Below, one piece after another: positions 53,181-61,406 of a stretch of DNA of 64,000 nucleotides. The notes below the pieces were generated by a model. That model was not told the DNA's origin. It worked only from the letters and a program-made list of their open reading frames with translations, and did not search any database. The position numbers were made by a program, and so were the translations under genes. This DNA is from Bacillus sp. FJAT-52991 (GTDB taxonomy: Bacteria; Bacillota; Bacilli; Bacillales; Domibacillaceae). How positions within the stretch are numbered: position 1 is the first letter of the stretch; each line of letters starts with the position of its first letter. Where the stretch lies: the NCBI RefSeq assembly GCF_037201805.1, contig NZ_CP147404.1, positions 348,501 through 412,500 on the forward strand, given 5' to 3'.

Positions 53181-54633
53181 ACCGAAACGACTTCATCCGA
53201 TCGCAGCCGTATCGAATGTTTTGAAGGAATTAAAAAGTATTTTTTTACCATTAATTATCATTTTTTTTGTGAATAATAAGCCAAAAACCGAAATTTGGGA
53301 CTATCTCCCAATGATCGGGGTGGGTGTGTTAATTTTATTTTTATTTGTAAGTGGAGTGGTTAAATGGCTGCGCTTTACTTATTGGGTAGAAGAAGGGGAA
53401 TTAAGAATTGAACACGGTCTTTTTGTCAAAAAAAAGCGTTACATACCGATGGAGCGTATTCAAAGTCTAGATATCTCAGAAGGAATTCTGCAGCAGATGT
53501 TTGGTTTAGTGAAGTTGACCATTGAAACGGCTGGCTCTAGTGACCCGATGAAGTCTGAAGCGGAACTAACCGCTATCACAAAAGAAGAGGCCACTGCTCT
53601 GAAAGAAATCATTAGCCGTGAGAAAAACAGATCAAGTGATGAAGTAGAACAACAGGATGAAATGGAAGAAGTACAGGAAACAGCCGCAGTGGTTTATAAG
53701 GCAAATTTATCGGAACTGCTATTATTAGCAGCTACTTCTGGCGGTGTAGGGGTAGTGATTTCTGCTGTGGTCGCTTTCTTGTCTCAGTTTGATGAACTGA
53801 TCCCTTATGAAAAAATATTTGAAGAGGCTTCTCGTTTTATTGAATATGGAGTGGTCTTCGTTTCTATTGTTGTGTGTATTGTTTTATTTATTGCCTGGAT
53901 CATTTCTGTTGTTTTAACTTTGTTAAAGTATCATGACTTTACATTAGAAATGAATGATGAACATATTGTGATTCAAAGAGGACTGCTTGAAAAACGACAA
54001 ATAACAATCCCTTTCAGTCGTATTCAGGGCATCACAATTGTAGAAAACCCTCTTCGTCAGCTTGCTGGCTATTGTTCCGTTCAGCTTGAAAGTGCGGGAG
54101 GAGCAGCTCCTACTGAAGAAAGTGCCCGCATCATTTTGCTTCCGATGATCAAAAAAAAATCTGCCCTTTATTTGTTGAAGGATATTTTCCCGAATTACTC
54201 TTTCACTGATCAATTTTGTTCAGCTCCAAAACAAGCTGTGAGAAGATATGTCTTGAGAAAAAGTTATTATGTCATCTTGCCAATCATGGGAGTGAGTTGG
54301 TATTTCTGGCCCGACGGTTTATGGTCTAGTGCATTGTTATTGCTTGCTGTAGCTTATGGAGTGAGTTGTTATCGAGCAGCTGGATGGCTATTAATTGAAG
54401 ATCAGTTAACGATTCGGTATCGGCGTTTGAGCAGATGTACGGTAATGATGAAGAAGTCGTACATACAATCGGTAGACCTCACTCAAACACCTTGGCAAAA
54501 AAAGAAGAAGTTAGCCACTTTTTCCGCTGTGATCAAAAGTGGAGCTGCAGGGAAAAAAGCTAAAATGATAGATGCGTCAATAGCTGATGCACAGAGTGTG
54601 TATCAATGGTATAAAAGAGACAATAAAAAATAA
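53173..54633 (+). CDS. ydbT: bacterial PH-domain membrane protein YdbT
   Basis: This 486-residue protein has about five or six membrane helices and three bPH2 domains (around residues 65-150, 250-330 and 400-480). Repeated motifs are IEHGLFVKKKRYIPMERIQSLD, IQRGLLEKRQITIPFSRIQGI and YRRLSRCTVMMKKSYIQSVD. It is the partner of YdbS. It overlaps ydbS by 8 bases and is followed 14 bases later by acpS. Confidence 0.88.
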   Translation: MSKPKRLHPIAAVSNVLKELKSIFLPLIIIFFVNNKPKTEIWDYLPMIGVGVLILFLFVSGVVKWLRFTYWVEEGELRIEHGLFVKKKRYIPMERIQSLDISEGILQQMFGLVKLTIETAGSSDPMKSEAELTAITKEEATALKEIISREKNRSSDEVEQQDEMEEVQETAAVVYKANLSELLLLAATSGGVGVVISAVVAFLSQFDELIPYEKIFEEASRFIEYGVVFVSIVVCIVLFIAWIISVVLTLLKYHDFTLEMNDEHIVIQRGLLEKRQITIPFSRIQGITIVENPLRQLAGYCSVQLESAGGAAPTEESARIILLPMIKKKSALYLLKDIFPNYSFTDQFCSAPKQAVRRYVLRKSYYVILPIMGVSWYFWPDGLWSSALLLLAVAYGVSCYRAAGWLLIEDQLTIRYRRLSRCTVMMKKSYIQSVDLTQTPWQKKKKLATFSAVIKSGAAGKKAKMIDASIADAQSVYQWYKRDNKK

Positions 54634-54647
54634 ATGTAGGTGAAGAA

Positions 54648-54998
54648 ATGATACAAGGAATCGGTATGGATATTGTGGAGATATCACGAATTCAACAACT
54701 TATAGAAAGACAGCCGAAATTTCTTGAGCGAATATTAACAGTAGCTGAACGAGAAGTGTTTGAAAGCCGGAGTGGCCAACGAAAATTTGAATACGCAGCT
54801 GGTCGCTTTGCTGCTAAAGAGGCTTTTGCTAAAGCATATGGGACGGGGATAGGTAAGGAGCTATCCTTTCAAACCATCGAGACAGCCACTGACCATCGAG
54901 GAAAACCATATATTAAGACACCGTTTTCTGAAGGTGTTCATTTATCTATTACACATAGTAGGGAGTTTGCTGCTGCCCAAGTGGTTATTGAAAAATAG
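54648..54998 (+). CDS. acpS: holo-[acyl-carrier-protein] synthase
   Basis: The 116-residue enzyme has the AcpS signatures GIGMDIVEISRI and GRFAAKEAFAKAYGTGI, where Asp and Glu bind magnesium, and the C-terminal HLSITHSREFAAAQV. It transfers 4'-phosphopantetheine from CoA to acyl carrier protein. It is of normal length for a trimeric AcpS, with ribosome binding site GTAGGTGAAG. It keeps the B. subtilis position between ydbT and ydcC. Confidence 0.93.
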   Translation: MIQGIGMDIVEISRIQQLIERQPKFLERILTVAEREVFESRSGQRKFEYAAGRFAAKEAFAKAYGTGIGKELSFQTIETATDHRGKPYIKTPFSEGVHLSITHSREFAAAQVVIEK

Positions 54999-55081
54999 AC
55001 AATCTCATTTCCTTCCTTTCGCAACAATCATAATCTGAATGGTTGTCTCATATATTTTAGTGCGAAAGGGGTTGTGAAACC

Positions 55082-56098
55082 ATGAGGAATAGAAGGCTAG
55101 TTTGGCTTATGTGCTTGTTTGCTTTAGTCATTCTTTCAGCCTGTGGGGCAAAATCAAAAGAGGAGGTAACGGCAGACTTAAACGAAAAAGCGGAAGAAGT
55201 GGTCGGTTATAAAGCGAAGGCGAAAATGACTTTGCAAGCTGGGGAAGAAAAACAAATATACAATGTGGACATTTGGAATCGAGAACACCAGTTTTACCGA
55301 GTGGCATTATCGACTGATAAAAAGGATCAAAGTCAAATGATTTTAAAAAATGAAACAGGTGTTTATGTATTAACTCCGGCATTGAATAAAAGTTTCAAAT
55401 TCCAAAGTGATTGGCCGAGAAATAGTAGTCAAGCTTATTTGTACGAGTCGTTAGTGAAAGATATTCTAGCAGATAAAGAGGCTACCTTTAAAGAAACAGA
55501 TCAGCATTTCGTATTTGAAACAAAAACTAGGTATCCAAACAGTCATATGTTACCTTTTCAAGAAATCAGGTTTAAAAAGAAGGATTTAACCCCTGTCTCT
55601 GTTAAAGTCATGGATCCTGATCGCAAACCACTCGTCGTTGTAGAATTTTCAAAGATGGAGTTTGATGCGAAAATCGACAAAGAATCTTTTGATGTTAAGA
55701 AGAACATGACAGGTGCACAGTTAGAAATGCCGGTAATCGCTCAACCAGAAAATAAAGAGTTAGCCGTTCATTATCCTGATGGAGAAATTACAGGAAGCAG
55801 CCTATTAGAAGAAAATGAGATAGTGACATCGAATGGTACAAGGGTTGTTCTTACGTATGGGGGAGATAAATCTTTCACTATTGTTCAGGAAAAAGCAGAA
55901 GTGCTTCCAACTGCTTCGATGCAAGTTAATGCAGTGAATGGAGAAGTAGTAGACCTTGGAAGCTCCTTTGGTGTAGCATCCGATCATTCTCTCTCTTGGT
56001 CATATCAAGGTGTAGACTTCATGTTGGCTTCTAAAGATCTATCAAAAGGTGAAATGATTGAAGTAGCACGCTCGATGAAAATGGCAATGGAGAAATAA
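55082..56098 (+). CDS. ydcC: LolA-like lipoprotein YdcC
   Basis: The 338-residue protein has a lipoprotein signal (RRLVWLMCLFALVILSAC, lipobox cysteine about residue 21). A LolA/LppX-type curved beta-sheet domain follows (YKAKAKMTLQAGEE, FKETDQHFVFETKTRYP, and FKKKDLTPVSVKVMDPDRKP). In sporulating relatives YdcC is sporulation-linked. It should sit on the outer membrane face. It lies between acpS and alr as in B. subtilis, but here 670 bases of repeats separate it from alr. Confidence 0.85.
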   Translation: MRNRRLVWLMCLFALVILSACGAKSKEEVTADLNEKAEEVVGYKAKAKMTLQAGEEKQIYNVDIWNREHQFYRVALSTDKKDQSQMILKNETGVYVLTPALNKSFKFQSDWPRNSSQAYLYESLVKDILADKEATFKETDQHFVFETKTRYPNSHMLPFQEIRFKKKDLTPVSVKVMDPDRKPLVVVEFSKMEFDAKIDKESFDVKKNMTGAQLEMPVIAQPENKELAVHYPDGEITGSSLLEENEIVTSNGTRVVLTYGGDKSFTIVQEKAEVLPTASMQVNAVNGEVVDLGSSFGVASDHSLSWSYQGVDFMLASKDLSKGEMIEVARSMKMAMEK

Positions 56099-56171
56099 AT
56101 AATGAGGCAAATCCTAAAAAACATGGAAGGCCAGCTATGGGAAGGAACGGAGTCAGCGTTCCTTTTTTCTT

Positions 56172-56687
56172 TGTCTAGCTGCAGGCCCCAGCGACTAGTG
56201 GATTTCCACAATCCTCCTTGCGATAAGTCAACATCGATTCATCGGCGTTCATCGTGTTGTCTAGCTTCGCCAACTAGCCGCTCGAGGGTCATAAGCCAAA
56301 CATCCTGCGGAAGGAAAAAACGCCTTCCTACGGATGTTCGTCTTATGCTTGTCGCGGCTGAACAAGTTGGCTCCGCATTTCGCTTTCCTTTATCTCGTGC
56401 GGATCGCTCCAATCCATACGTCGCTAAACGGCGCCTTCCGCTTTTCGATTGTCCAGCTACAGCGACCAGACTCTCGGACATAAGCCACCCAGCCTGTGTG
56501 GCAAAGAACGCCACTTCGGCAGTTCGTCTTATGTCGGTCGAGTCTAAACGGTCGTTTCCGCTTTTCGTTGTTGTCTAGCTCCGTCTCCTAGCCACTCGAG
56601 TCAAATAACCTGCCGCTTACAAGGTTGTCGCCTTTTCAGCGTCAGAACATTTGCTTGTCGTGTTTGAACAGTCGACTTCGCTTTTCG
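56172..56687. repeat. tandem block of about four divergent intergenic repeat units
   Basis: Units begin TGTCTAGCT or TGTCCAGCT at about 56172, 56258, 56449 and 56572, and most end CGCTTTTCG. Inside are paired segments such as CATAAGCC...CGTCTTATG that can fold into long hairpins. A fragment at 56396-56447 recurs at 10305-10361, and a single unit is inserted in the repeat at 267-390. Long open frames here are chance products of the repeats. Confidence 0.75.
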
Positions 56688-56690
56688 GTG

Positions 56691-56718
56691 TTGACATGGG
56701 TGGGTTTATGTTTAAAAT
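56691..56718 (+). promoter_or_regulatory. sigma-A promoter of alr
   Basis: A perfect TTGACA at 56691-56696 and TAAAAT at 56713-56718 are 16 bases apart. They lie just after the repeat block and 50 bases before alr. Confidence 0.65.
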
Positions 56719-56768
56719 TAAGAATTGTATAAAATCGTGAACAAACATCGGAAAGAAGGAGACGTCGA

Positions 56769-57929
56769 GTGGGGACTGATAGGGGCTTTTATCGAGATAC
56801 TTGGGCAGAAATAAATTTGGATCATATTGACTATAATGTGAAAGAGGCGTTAAAGTTGCTTCCTGCGAGTGAACAGTTGTTTGCAGTTGTGAAAGCAAAT
56901 GCATATGGTCATGGGGATGTACCAGTGGCTGAGGCGGCTGTTCGAGCAGGGGCTCATGGTTTAACTGTTGCCTTTTTGGATGAAGCTTTATCTTTAACAA
57001 AATCAAAGATGAAAGTACCAATTTTGGTGTTAGGGGCTAGTAGACCGGCTGATGCTGCTTTGGCAGCTGAACATAATATTTCACTGACTGTTTATCAATT
57101 AGAATGGCTTCAAGAAGCAGAGAAGCATTTATCTAGTGATCAAGTATTAAAAGTTCATATTAAATGTGATACAGGTATGGGGAGACTAGGAGTGAAAACG
57201 GTCGAGGGGTTGCAAGGGATGGTCTCTTTTATTCATCAATCACCTCGGTTTACATTTGAAGGTATCTTTACACACTTTGCAACGGCTGATGAGCTTGATA
57301 CAACGTATTTTGATCAACAATTAGCTTGTTTTAATGCAATGGTTGAATCATTGGAGGAAAAGCCGCCTTACATTCATTGTGCCAACAGCGCCACTACTTT
57401 ACGGTGTGAAAAAGCTTATTTTAATACGGTTCGTTTAGGAATTTCTATGTATGGCTTATCCCCTTCGAAAGAAATGAAAACCGTTTTACCTTTTTCTTTA
57501 AAGCAAGCTTTCTCTCTTCACACTAAAATTGTCCATATAAAAAAAATCCAAAAAGGCGAAAAAGTAAGCTATGGTGCTACGTATGAAGCGCAAGAGGAAG
57601 AATGGATTGCCACTTTGCCTATCGGCTATGCAGACGGTTGGATTAGGAAGCTTCAAGGTCAACATATGCTTGTAGAAGGGGAGAGAGTTCCGATTGTGGG
57701 ACGGATTTGTATGGATCAATGTATGATTCGATTGTCTAGCGAAAAGCCTCTAGGTACGATTGTTACTCTAATTGGTAAACAAGGAAATGAAGAAATTTCC
57801 ATGGATGAAATTGCTGATCAATTGGAGACAATTAACTATGAAGTGCCTTGTGTGATTACCGCGCGTGTGCCAAGAGTATATAGACAACAGGGGAAGGTTG
57901 TTCAAGTAATTAATCCATTACTAGGATAA
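56769..57929 (+). CDS. alr: alanine racemase
   Basis: The 386-residue fold-type III PLP enzyme has the PLP lysine Lys42 in [24 protein letters not shown], the catalytic tyrosine in [10 protein letters not shown], and [11 protein letters not shown] with LPIGYADGW. It makes D-alanine for peptidoglycan and for ddl, encoded 9 kb upstream. GTG is the start behind AAGGAGACGTCGA. It is followed by the ndoAI-ndoA toxin-antitoxin pair, as in B. subtilis. Confidence 0.94.
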   Translation: MGTDRGFYRDTWAEINLDHIDYNVKEALKLLPASEQLFAVVKANAYGHGDVPVAEAAVRAGAHGLTVAFLDEALSLTKSKMKVPILVLGASRPADAALAAEHNISLTVYQLEWLQEAEKHLSSDQVLKVHIKCDTGMGRLGVKTVEGLQGMVSFIHQSPRFTFEGIFTHFATADELDTTYFDQQLACFNAMVESLEEKPPYIHCANSATTLRCEKAYFNTVRLGISMYGLSPSKEMKTVLPFSLKQAFSLHTKIVHIKKIQKGEKVSYGATYEAQEEEWIATLPIGYADGWIRKLQGQHMLVEGERVPIVGRICMDQCMIRLSSEKPLGTIVTLIGKQGNEEISMDEIADQLETINYEVPCVITARVPRVYRQQGKVVQVINPLLG

Positions 57930-58097
57930 CATTTTGTGTGTAGGTTACAGGAGGATTGAGAAGTTTCGAGGAATTTCTGCATTTGTTTTAAGAAATTAGC
58001 AGGAATTTGGATTTCGTCTTCCATCGAGGATGAAAAAATGTTATTATAAAGTTGGCAGTTAAGGAGACGGGTGTAGTGATTGGTGGAGGTGTAGTTC

Positions 58098-58379
58098 GTG
58101 TCTGAATCTAGCGCAACAACAGAGGTGTCTATTCGCTTACCGCAACAATTTGTGAAAGAATTAGACAGTTTTGCAGAGCAAGAAAATATTAACCGCAGTG
58201 AGTTTATCTACAGAGCAACGAAAATGTATCTTCGTGAGAGAAAGAAGCGTCAAATCACAGAATCGATGAGACGTGGTTACATGGAAATGGCGAAGATCAA
58301 CTTAGCTATTGCCTCTGAAGCGATGCAAGCGGAGTATGAAGCAGGCAATACTGTAGAACGTTTAGTAAGTGGAGGATAA
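58098..58379 (+). CDS. ndoAI: antitoxin EndoAI (MazE-type, ribbon-helix-helix)
   Basis: The 93-residue protein begins with an RHH DNA-binding domain ([39 protein letters not shown], described by its ends). Its C-terminal helix [20 protein letters not shown] wraps and blocks the toxin. It neutralises EndoA and probably represses their operon. GTG is the start behind GGAGGTGTAG. It lies 5 bases upstream of the toxin gene. Confidence 0.93.
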   Translation: MSESSATTEVSIRLPQQFVKELDSFAEQENINRSEFIYRATKMYLRERKKRQITESMRRGYMEMAKINLAIASEAMQAEYEAGNTVERLVSGG

Positions 58380-58384
58380 TCCGT

Positions 58385-58735
58385 GTGATAGTTAAACGTG
58401 GTGACGTATATTTCGCAGACCTGTCCCCTGTTGTTGGTTCAGAGCAAGGCGGAATGAGGCCTGTGCTAGTGGTTCAAAACGACATTGGGAATCGGTTCAG
58501 TCCCACTATTATTGTTGCTGCTATAACAGCGCAAATTCAAAAAGCTAAGTTGCCTACACATGTTGAAATTGACGCAAAGCGTTATGGCTTTGAACGAGAT
58601 TCCGTTATTCTTCTCGAACAAATTCGAACGATCGATAAACAAAGATTAACGGACAAAATTACTCAGCTTGATGAAGAAATGATGGAAAAAGTAGATGATG
58701 CCTTGCAAATTAGTTTAGGCCTTATTCAATTTTAG
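58385..58735 (+). CDS. ndoA: endoribonuclease toxin EndoA (MazF family)
   Basis: The 116-residue toxin carries all MazF family motifs: [42 protein letters not shown], and [18 protein letters not shown], with the catalytic Arg (RPVLVV) and Thr (SPTIIV) in place. It cleaves single-stranded RNA at U^ACAU in B. subtilis. It is the usual length. GTG is the start behind GGAGGATAATC. Unlike in B. subtilis, a strong terminator separates it from the rsb genes. Confidence 0.94.
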   Translation: MIVKRGDVYFADLSPVVGSEQGGMRPVLVVQNDIGNRFSPTIIVAAITAQIQKAKLPTHVEIDAKRYGFERDSVILLEQIRTIDKQRLTDKITQLDEEMMEKVDDALQISLGLIQF

Positions 58736-58736
58736 A

Positions 58737-58778
58737 AAGACGTTTACTAGAGTAGTCTAGTAAGCGTCTTATTTTTTT
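58737..58778 (+). terminator. terminator between ndoA and the rsb genes
   Basis: AAGACGTTTACTAGA and TCTAGTAAGCGTCTT (one unpaired base) enclose GTAG. Seven T residues follow one base later. It lies 2 bases after the ndoA stop. Confidence 0.85.
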
Positions 58779-58882
58779 GTAGAAGGTTAACATACTTGTT
58801 CTGCTTTTTAGAGGTGGTAATGGTAAGAAGGCTTCTGCTTTTTAATTAGTCCAATAAACATTATAATAATATTTAGTATGAA

Positions 58883-59110
58883 ATGCGTGGTAGAGGGGTT
58901 GTCATTGATTTTATTGATTCTTTCATCGTGAAAGTCCTTGGAGATGTCATTAGCGTATCTAAGCTGATGGGAGTAAAAGTAGTTGTTACAGGTATTCAGC
59001 CTGCTGTTGCTATTATCTTAATTGAATTAGGGATTCGTCTCGAAGATATCTTGACCGCTCTTGATTTAGAAAAAGGTTTGGAGAAACTTCAACAGGAATT
59101 GGAGGACTAA
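58883..59110 (+). pseudogene. rsbS: rsbS remnant (C-terminal part only)
   Basis: The 75-codon frame matches the C-terminal part of the stressosome protein Rsb[41 protein letters not shown]. The normal protein is about 121 residues. About 40 N-terminal residues are absent, and about six residues that should stand between GVVID and IDSF (the LTSVDM region of B. subtilis RsbS) are deleted in frame. The phospho-serine in IDSF is kept. An in-frame TAG lies three codons upstream and no ribosome binding site precedes the ATG, so translation is doubtful. The gene that normally precedes it, rsbR, is missing. Confidence 0.8.
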
Positions 59111-59113
59111 TCT

Positions 59114-59509
59114 ATGGATTCTAGCGTCAAGATTATAAGTGAATGGGACATTGTAACGGCAAGACAGCTCGGGAGAAATATGGCCAAAGCTCTTGGCTTT
59201 GGTACAGTAGATCAAGCTCGAATTACAACTGCAATTAGTGAGCTAGCCCGAAATATTTATTTGTATGCAGGAGAAGGGGATGTTCGGATAGAAAAAACAG
59301 AAGCAGTGGGCAAAGTTGGTTTAGTGATTATATCAAATGATCAAGGGCCTGGAATTACGGATATTCGAAAAGTGATGGAGGATGGATTTTCCACCTCAGG
59401 AGGGCTTGGAGCTGGTTTGCCAGGTGTGAAACGACTGATGGATGAATTTTTAATTGAGTCAAATCCAGGAGAAGGAACGTTAATTAAAGCAATCAAGTGG
59501 CTCCGTTAG
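59114..59509 (+). CDS. rsbT: switch serine kinase RsbT
   Basis: The 131-residue GHKL kinase has the N-box (ARITTAISELARNIYLYAG), ISNDQGPGI and GLGAGLPGVKRLMDEF. In the stressosome it is held by RsbR/RsbS and, when released, activates RsbU. It is of full length (133 in B. subtilis) with a GGAGGACTAATCT ribosome binding site, 3 bases after the rsbS remnant. Its normal scaffold partners are absent or damaged here, so how it is controlled is an open question. Confidence 0.93.
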   Translation: MDSSVKIISEWDIVTARQLGRNMAKALGFGTVDQARITTAISELARNIYLYAGEGDVRIEKTEAVGKVGLVIISNDQGPGITDIRKVMEDGFSTSGGLGAGLPGVKRLMDEFLIESNPGEGTLIKAIKWLR

Positions 59510-59519
59510 GAGGGCAAAC

Positions 59520-60530
59520 ATGGAGTTTAAAGAAAGCATTCAGGAAAAATATAAAGAGATTCTAGAAAGCTATATAAAAGAACAAGATGAACATGCTCTA
59601 TACTTAAGTCAAAAATTCAGCAGACAGGCGATCAAACATAAAATATCCCCTGAAGAAATGATCAGCATTCATAAAACAGCCATAATGGAGTTAGAGTCTA
59701 ACATTCCTCAGCCTGTTCTTCTCGCTTTCGATATCCTGTTAGAGGTTATGATTAGCTACGGTTTAGCTTATCGAGAACATCAAAGTTTGCGCACTTTTCA
59801 GCAAGAGTTACAGAGTGAAATTGAAGTGGCCGCTAGTATGCAACAAACATTATTAGGTACGCAAATTCCTGCCGTCGCTGCCCTAAATATTGGTGCTATT
59901 AGTGTGCCTGCCCGACAAATGAGTGGAGATTATTATCATTTTGTTCATGATGAAAATCATACGGTCAGCGTAGCAATAGCAGATATTATTGGAAAAGGGA
60001 TTCCGGCTGCTTTGTGTATGTCTATGATTAAATACGCTATGGATAGTTTACCTGAGGGAAGCTTAGAACCAAACCTTGTGTTAGAAAGTCTAAATCGTGT
60101 AGTGGAACAAAATGTCGATCCTACGATGTTTATTACAATGTTTTATGGGATGTACAACATGCTCAATCATACCTTTTATTATTCATCAGCAGGTCATGAA
60201 CCAGGATTCTTTTATAATCATCGAACAAAGAGATTTGAAGAATTATATGCAAAGGGACTAGTGCTCGGTGTGGATAAAAAAACGAAGTATCGCCAGTATA
60301 AAAAAAGAGTGGAAGTTGGAGATGTCATTCTCCTGATGTCTGACGGTGTGACAGAGTGTCGAACGAAAGAGGGTTTTATTGAAATTGAGACATTAATTGG
60401 CTACATCGAACAATATATCCATTTAGAGGCGCAAGAAATGGCTAACAAGGTATATAGAGATCTAGAATATTTGCAAGAATTCCAATTGCGTGATGATTTT
60501 ACGTTGATTATTTTAAAACGAGTGCAATAA
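59520..60530 (+). CDS. rsbU: PP2C-type phosphatase RsbU
   Basis: The 336-residue protein has an N-terminal helical RsbT-binding domain (about residues 1-85, with IKEQDEHALYLSQKFSRQAI). The C-terminal PPM phosphatase domain has MSGDYYHFVHDENHTVSVAIADIIGKGIPAALCMS and the metal-binding DGVTECR and LRDDFTLIIL. It dephosphorylates RsbV when bound by RsbT. All visible metal-ligand aspartates are kept. It lies 10 bases after rsbT with an AGGAGG site. Confidence 0.93.
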   Translation: MEFKESIQEKYKEILESYIKEQDEHALYLSQKFSRQAIKHKISPEEMISIHKTAIMELESNIPQPVLLAFDILLEVMISYGLAYREHQSLRTFQQELQSEIEVAASMQQTLLGTQIPAVAALNIGAISVPARQMSGDYYHFVHDENHTVSVAIADIIGKGIPAALCMSMIKYAMDSLPEGSLEPNLVLESLNRVVEQNVDPTMFITMFYGMYNMLNHTFYYSSAGHEPGFFYNHRTKRFEELYAKGLVLGVDKKTKYRQYKKRVEVGDVILLMSDGVTECRTKEGFIEIETLIGYIEQYIHLEAQEMANKVYRDLEYLQEFQLRDDFTLIILKRVQ

Positions 60531-60536
60531 ACATAG

Positions 60537-60561
60537 GTTTAAAGTGAGTAATATCGGGTAG
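60537..60561 (+). promoter_or_regulatory. sigma-B promoter before rsbV
   Basis: GTTTAA at 60537-60542, a 13-base spacer and GGGTAG at 60556-60561 match the sigma-B consensus GTTTAA-N12-15-GGGTAT. As in B. subtilis it would drive autoregulated transcription of rsbV-rsbW-sigB. Confidence 0.85.
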
Positions 60562-60609
60562 AAATTTAAGATGTAAAATCGATCATGTCTCCAAGAAGAG
60601 GTGGATGAA

Positions 60610-60936
60610 ATGAATATTACTATTAATGTAGAAGAAATGGACGAATTGACAAAGGTGTATATTGCAGGGGAACTTGATGTATATACAGCACCTGAACTGC
60701 AAGAAGCTGTTTTTCCGCATGCCAAATCGAATCAAACTTTAATTATTGACTTGACTGAAGTCACCTATTTGGATAGTACTGGTTTAGGGATTTTTGTCGG
60801 CTTATTCAAAAGCTTAAATGCAAAGAATGGGACGCTTCAATTAGTTGGGTTATCTGGAAGGCTAAAACGACTGTTTGATATTACAGGACTGTCCGATATT
60901 ATGAATATTCATTCTGAAGTAGAAGGTGGCGTATAA
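60610..60936 (+). CDS. rsbV: anti-anti-sigma factor RsbV
   Basis: The 108-residue STAS protein has the phosphorylated serine Ser56 in TYLDSTGLGIFVGL, at the same position as in B. subtilis. Unphosphorylated RsbV binds RsbW and frees sigma-B. ATG 60610 follows AGAGGTGGATGAA; an in-frame GTG at 60601 lies in the ribosome binding site. It is the first gene after the sigma-B promoter. Confidence 0.94.
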   Translation: MNITINVEEMDELTKVYIAGELDVYTAPELQEAVFPHAKSNQTLIIDLTEVTYLDSTGLGIFVGLFKSLNAKNGTLQLVGLSGRLKRLFDITGLSDIMNIHSEVEGGV

Positions 60937-60938
60937 CA

Positions 60939-61406
60939 ATGAAAGATTTTGAATACATCGAGATGAAAATCCCTGCCAAGCCGGAATTTGTAGGGGTGAT
61001 TAGACTTACATTGTCCGGGATCGCCAGCCGAATGGGTTTTACATATGATGCGATTGAAGATTTAAAAATAGCGACAAGTGAAGCGATTACGAATGCTGTT
61101 CAACATGCCTATAAAGACAGTGAGGAGGGAGAAGTGATTGTTGGCTTCGCGTTATATAGTAAACACTTAGAAGTGATGGTAGCAGATCATGGTCAAAGCT
61201 TTAACTTCTTAAACACAAAAAAATCTCTAGGTCCATACACTGATCATTCTGTCGAGTTTTTGCGCGAAGGAGGATTGGGGTTATTTCTCATTGAAACATT
61301 AATGGATGAGGTGAAAGTTCACCAAAATGAAGGGATTACTTTGTTGATGACAAAGTATCTTGAAGGAGAGCAGGTGGAGAGGGATGTACAAGCCATCTCA
61401 ACCTAA
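60939..61406 (+). CDS. rsbW: anti-sigma-B factor and RsbV kinase RsbW
   Basis: The 155-residue GHKL kinase has IATSEAITNAVQHAY (N-box), VADHGQSF and REGGLGLFLIETLMDEV. It binds sigma-B and phosphorylates RsbV. It lies 2 bases after rsbV and overlaps sigB by 23 bases, so synthesis of sigma factor and anti-sigma factor is coupled. Confidence 0.94.
   Translation: MKDFEYIEMKIPAKPEFVGVIRLTLSGIASRMGFTYDAIEDLKIATSEAITNAVQHAYKDSEEGEVIVGFALYSKHLEVMVADHGQSFNFLNTKKSLGPYTDHSVEFLREGGLGLFLIETLMDEVKVHQNEGITLLMTKYLEGEQVERDVQAIST

Noticed and set aside
56102..56578. 158-codon open frame downstream of ydcC, and a long antisense frame in the same place
   Set aside because: Both lie within the tandem repeat block; composition is Ser/Cys/Arg-rich as expected from GC-richer repeats, with no start signals.
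58810..58845. Nine-codon frame behind AGAGGTGG before the rsbS remnant, possible start of a lost rsbR
   Set aside because: The encoded residues do not resemble the RsbR N-terminus and the frame ends at once.
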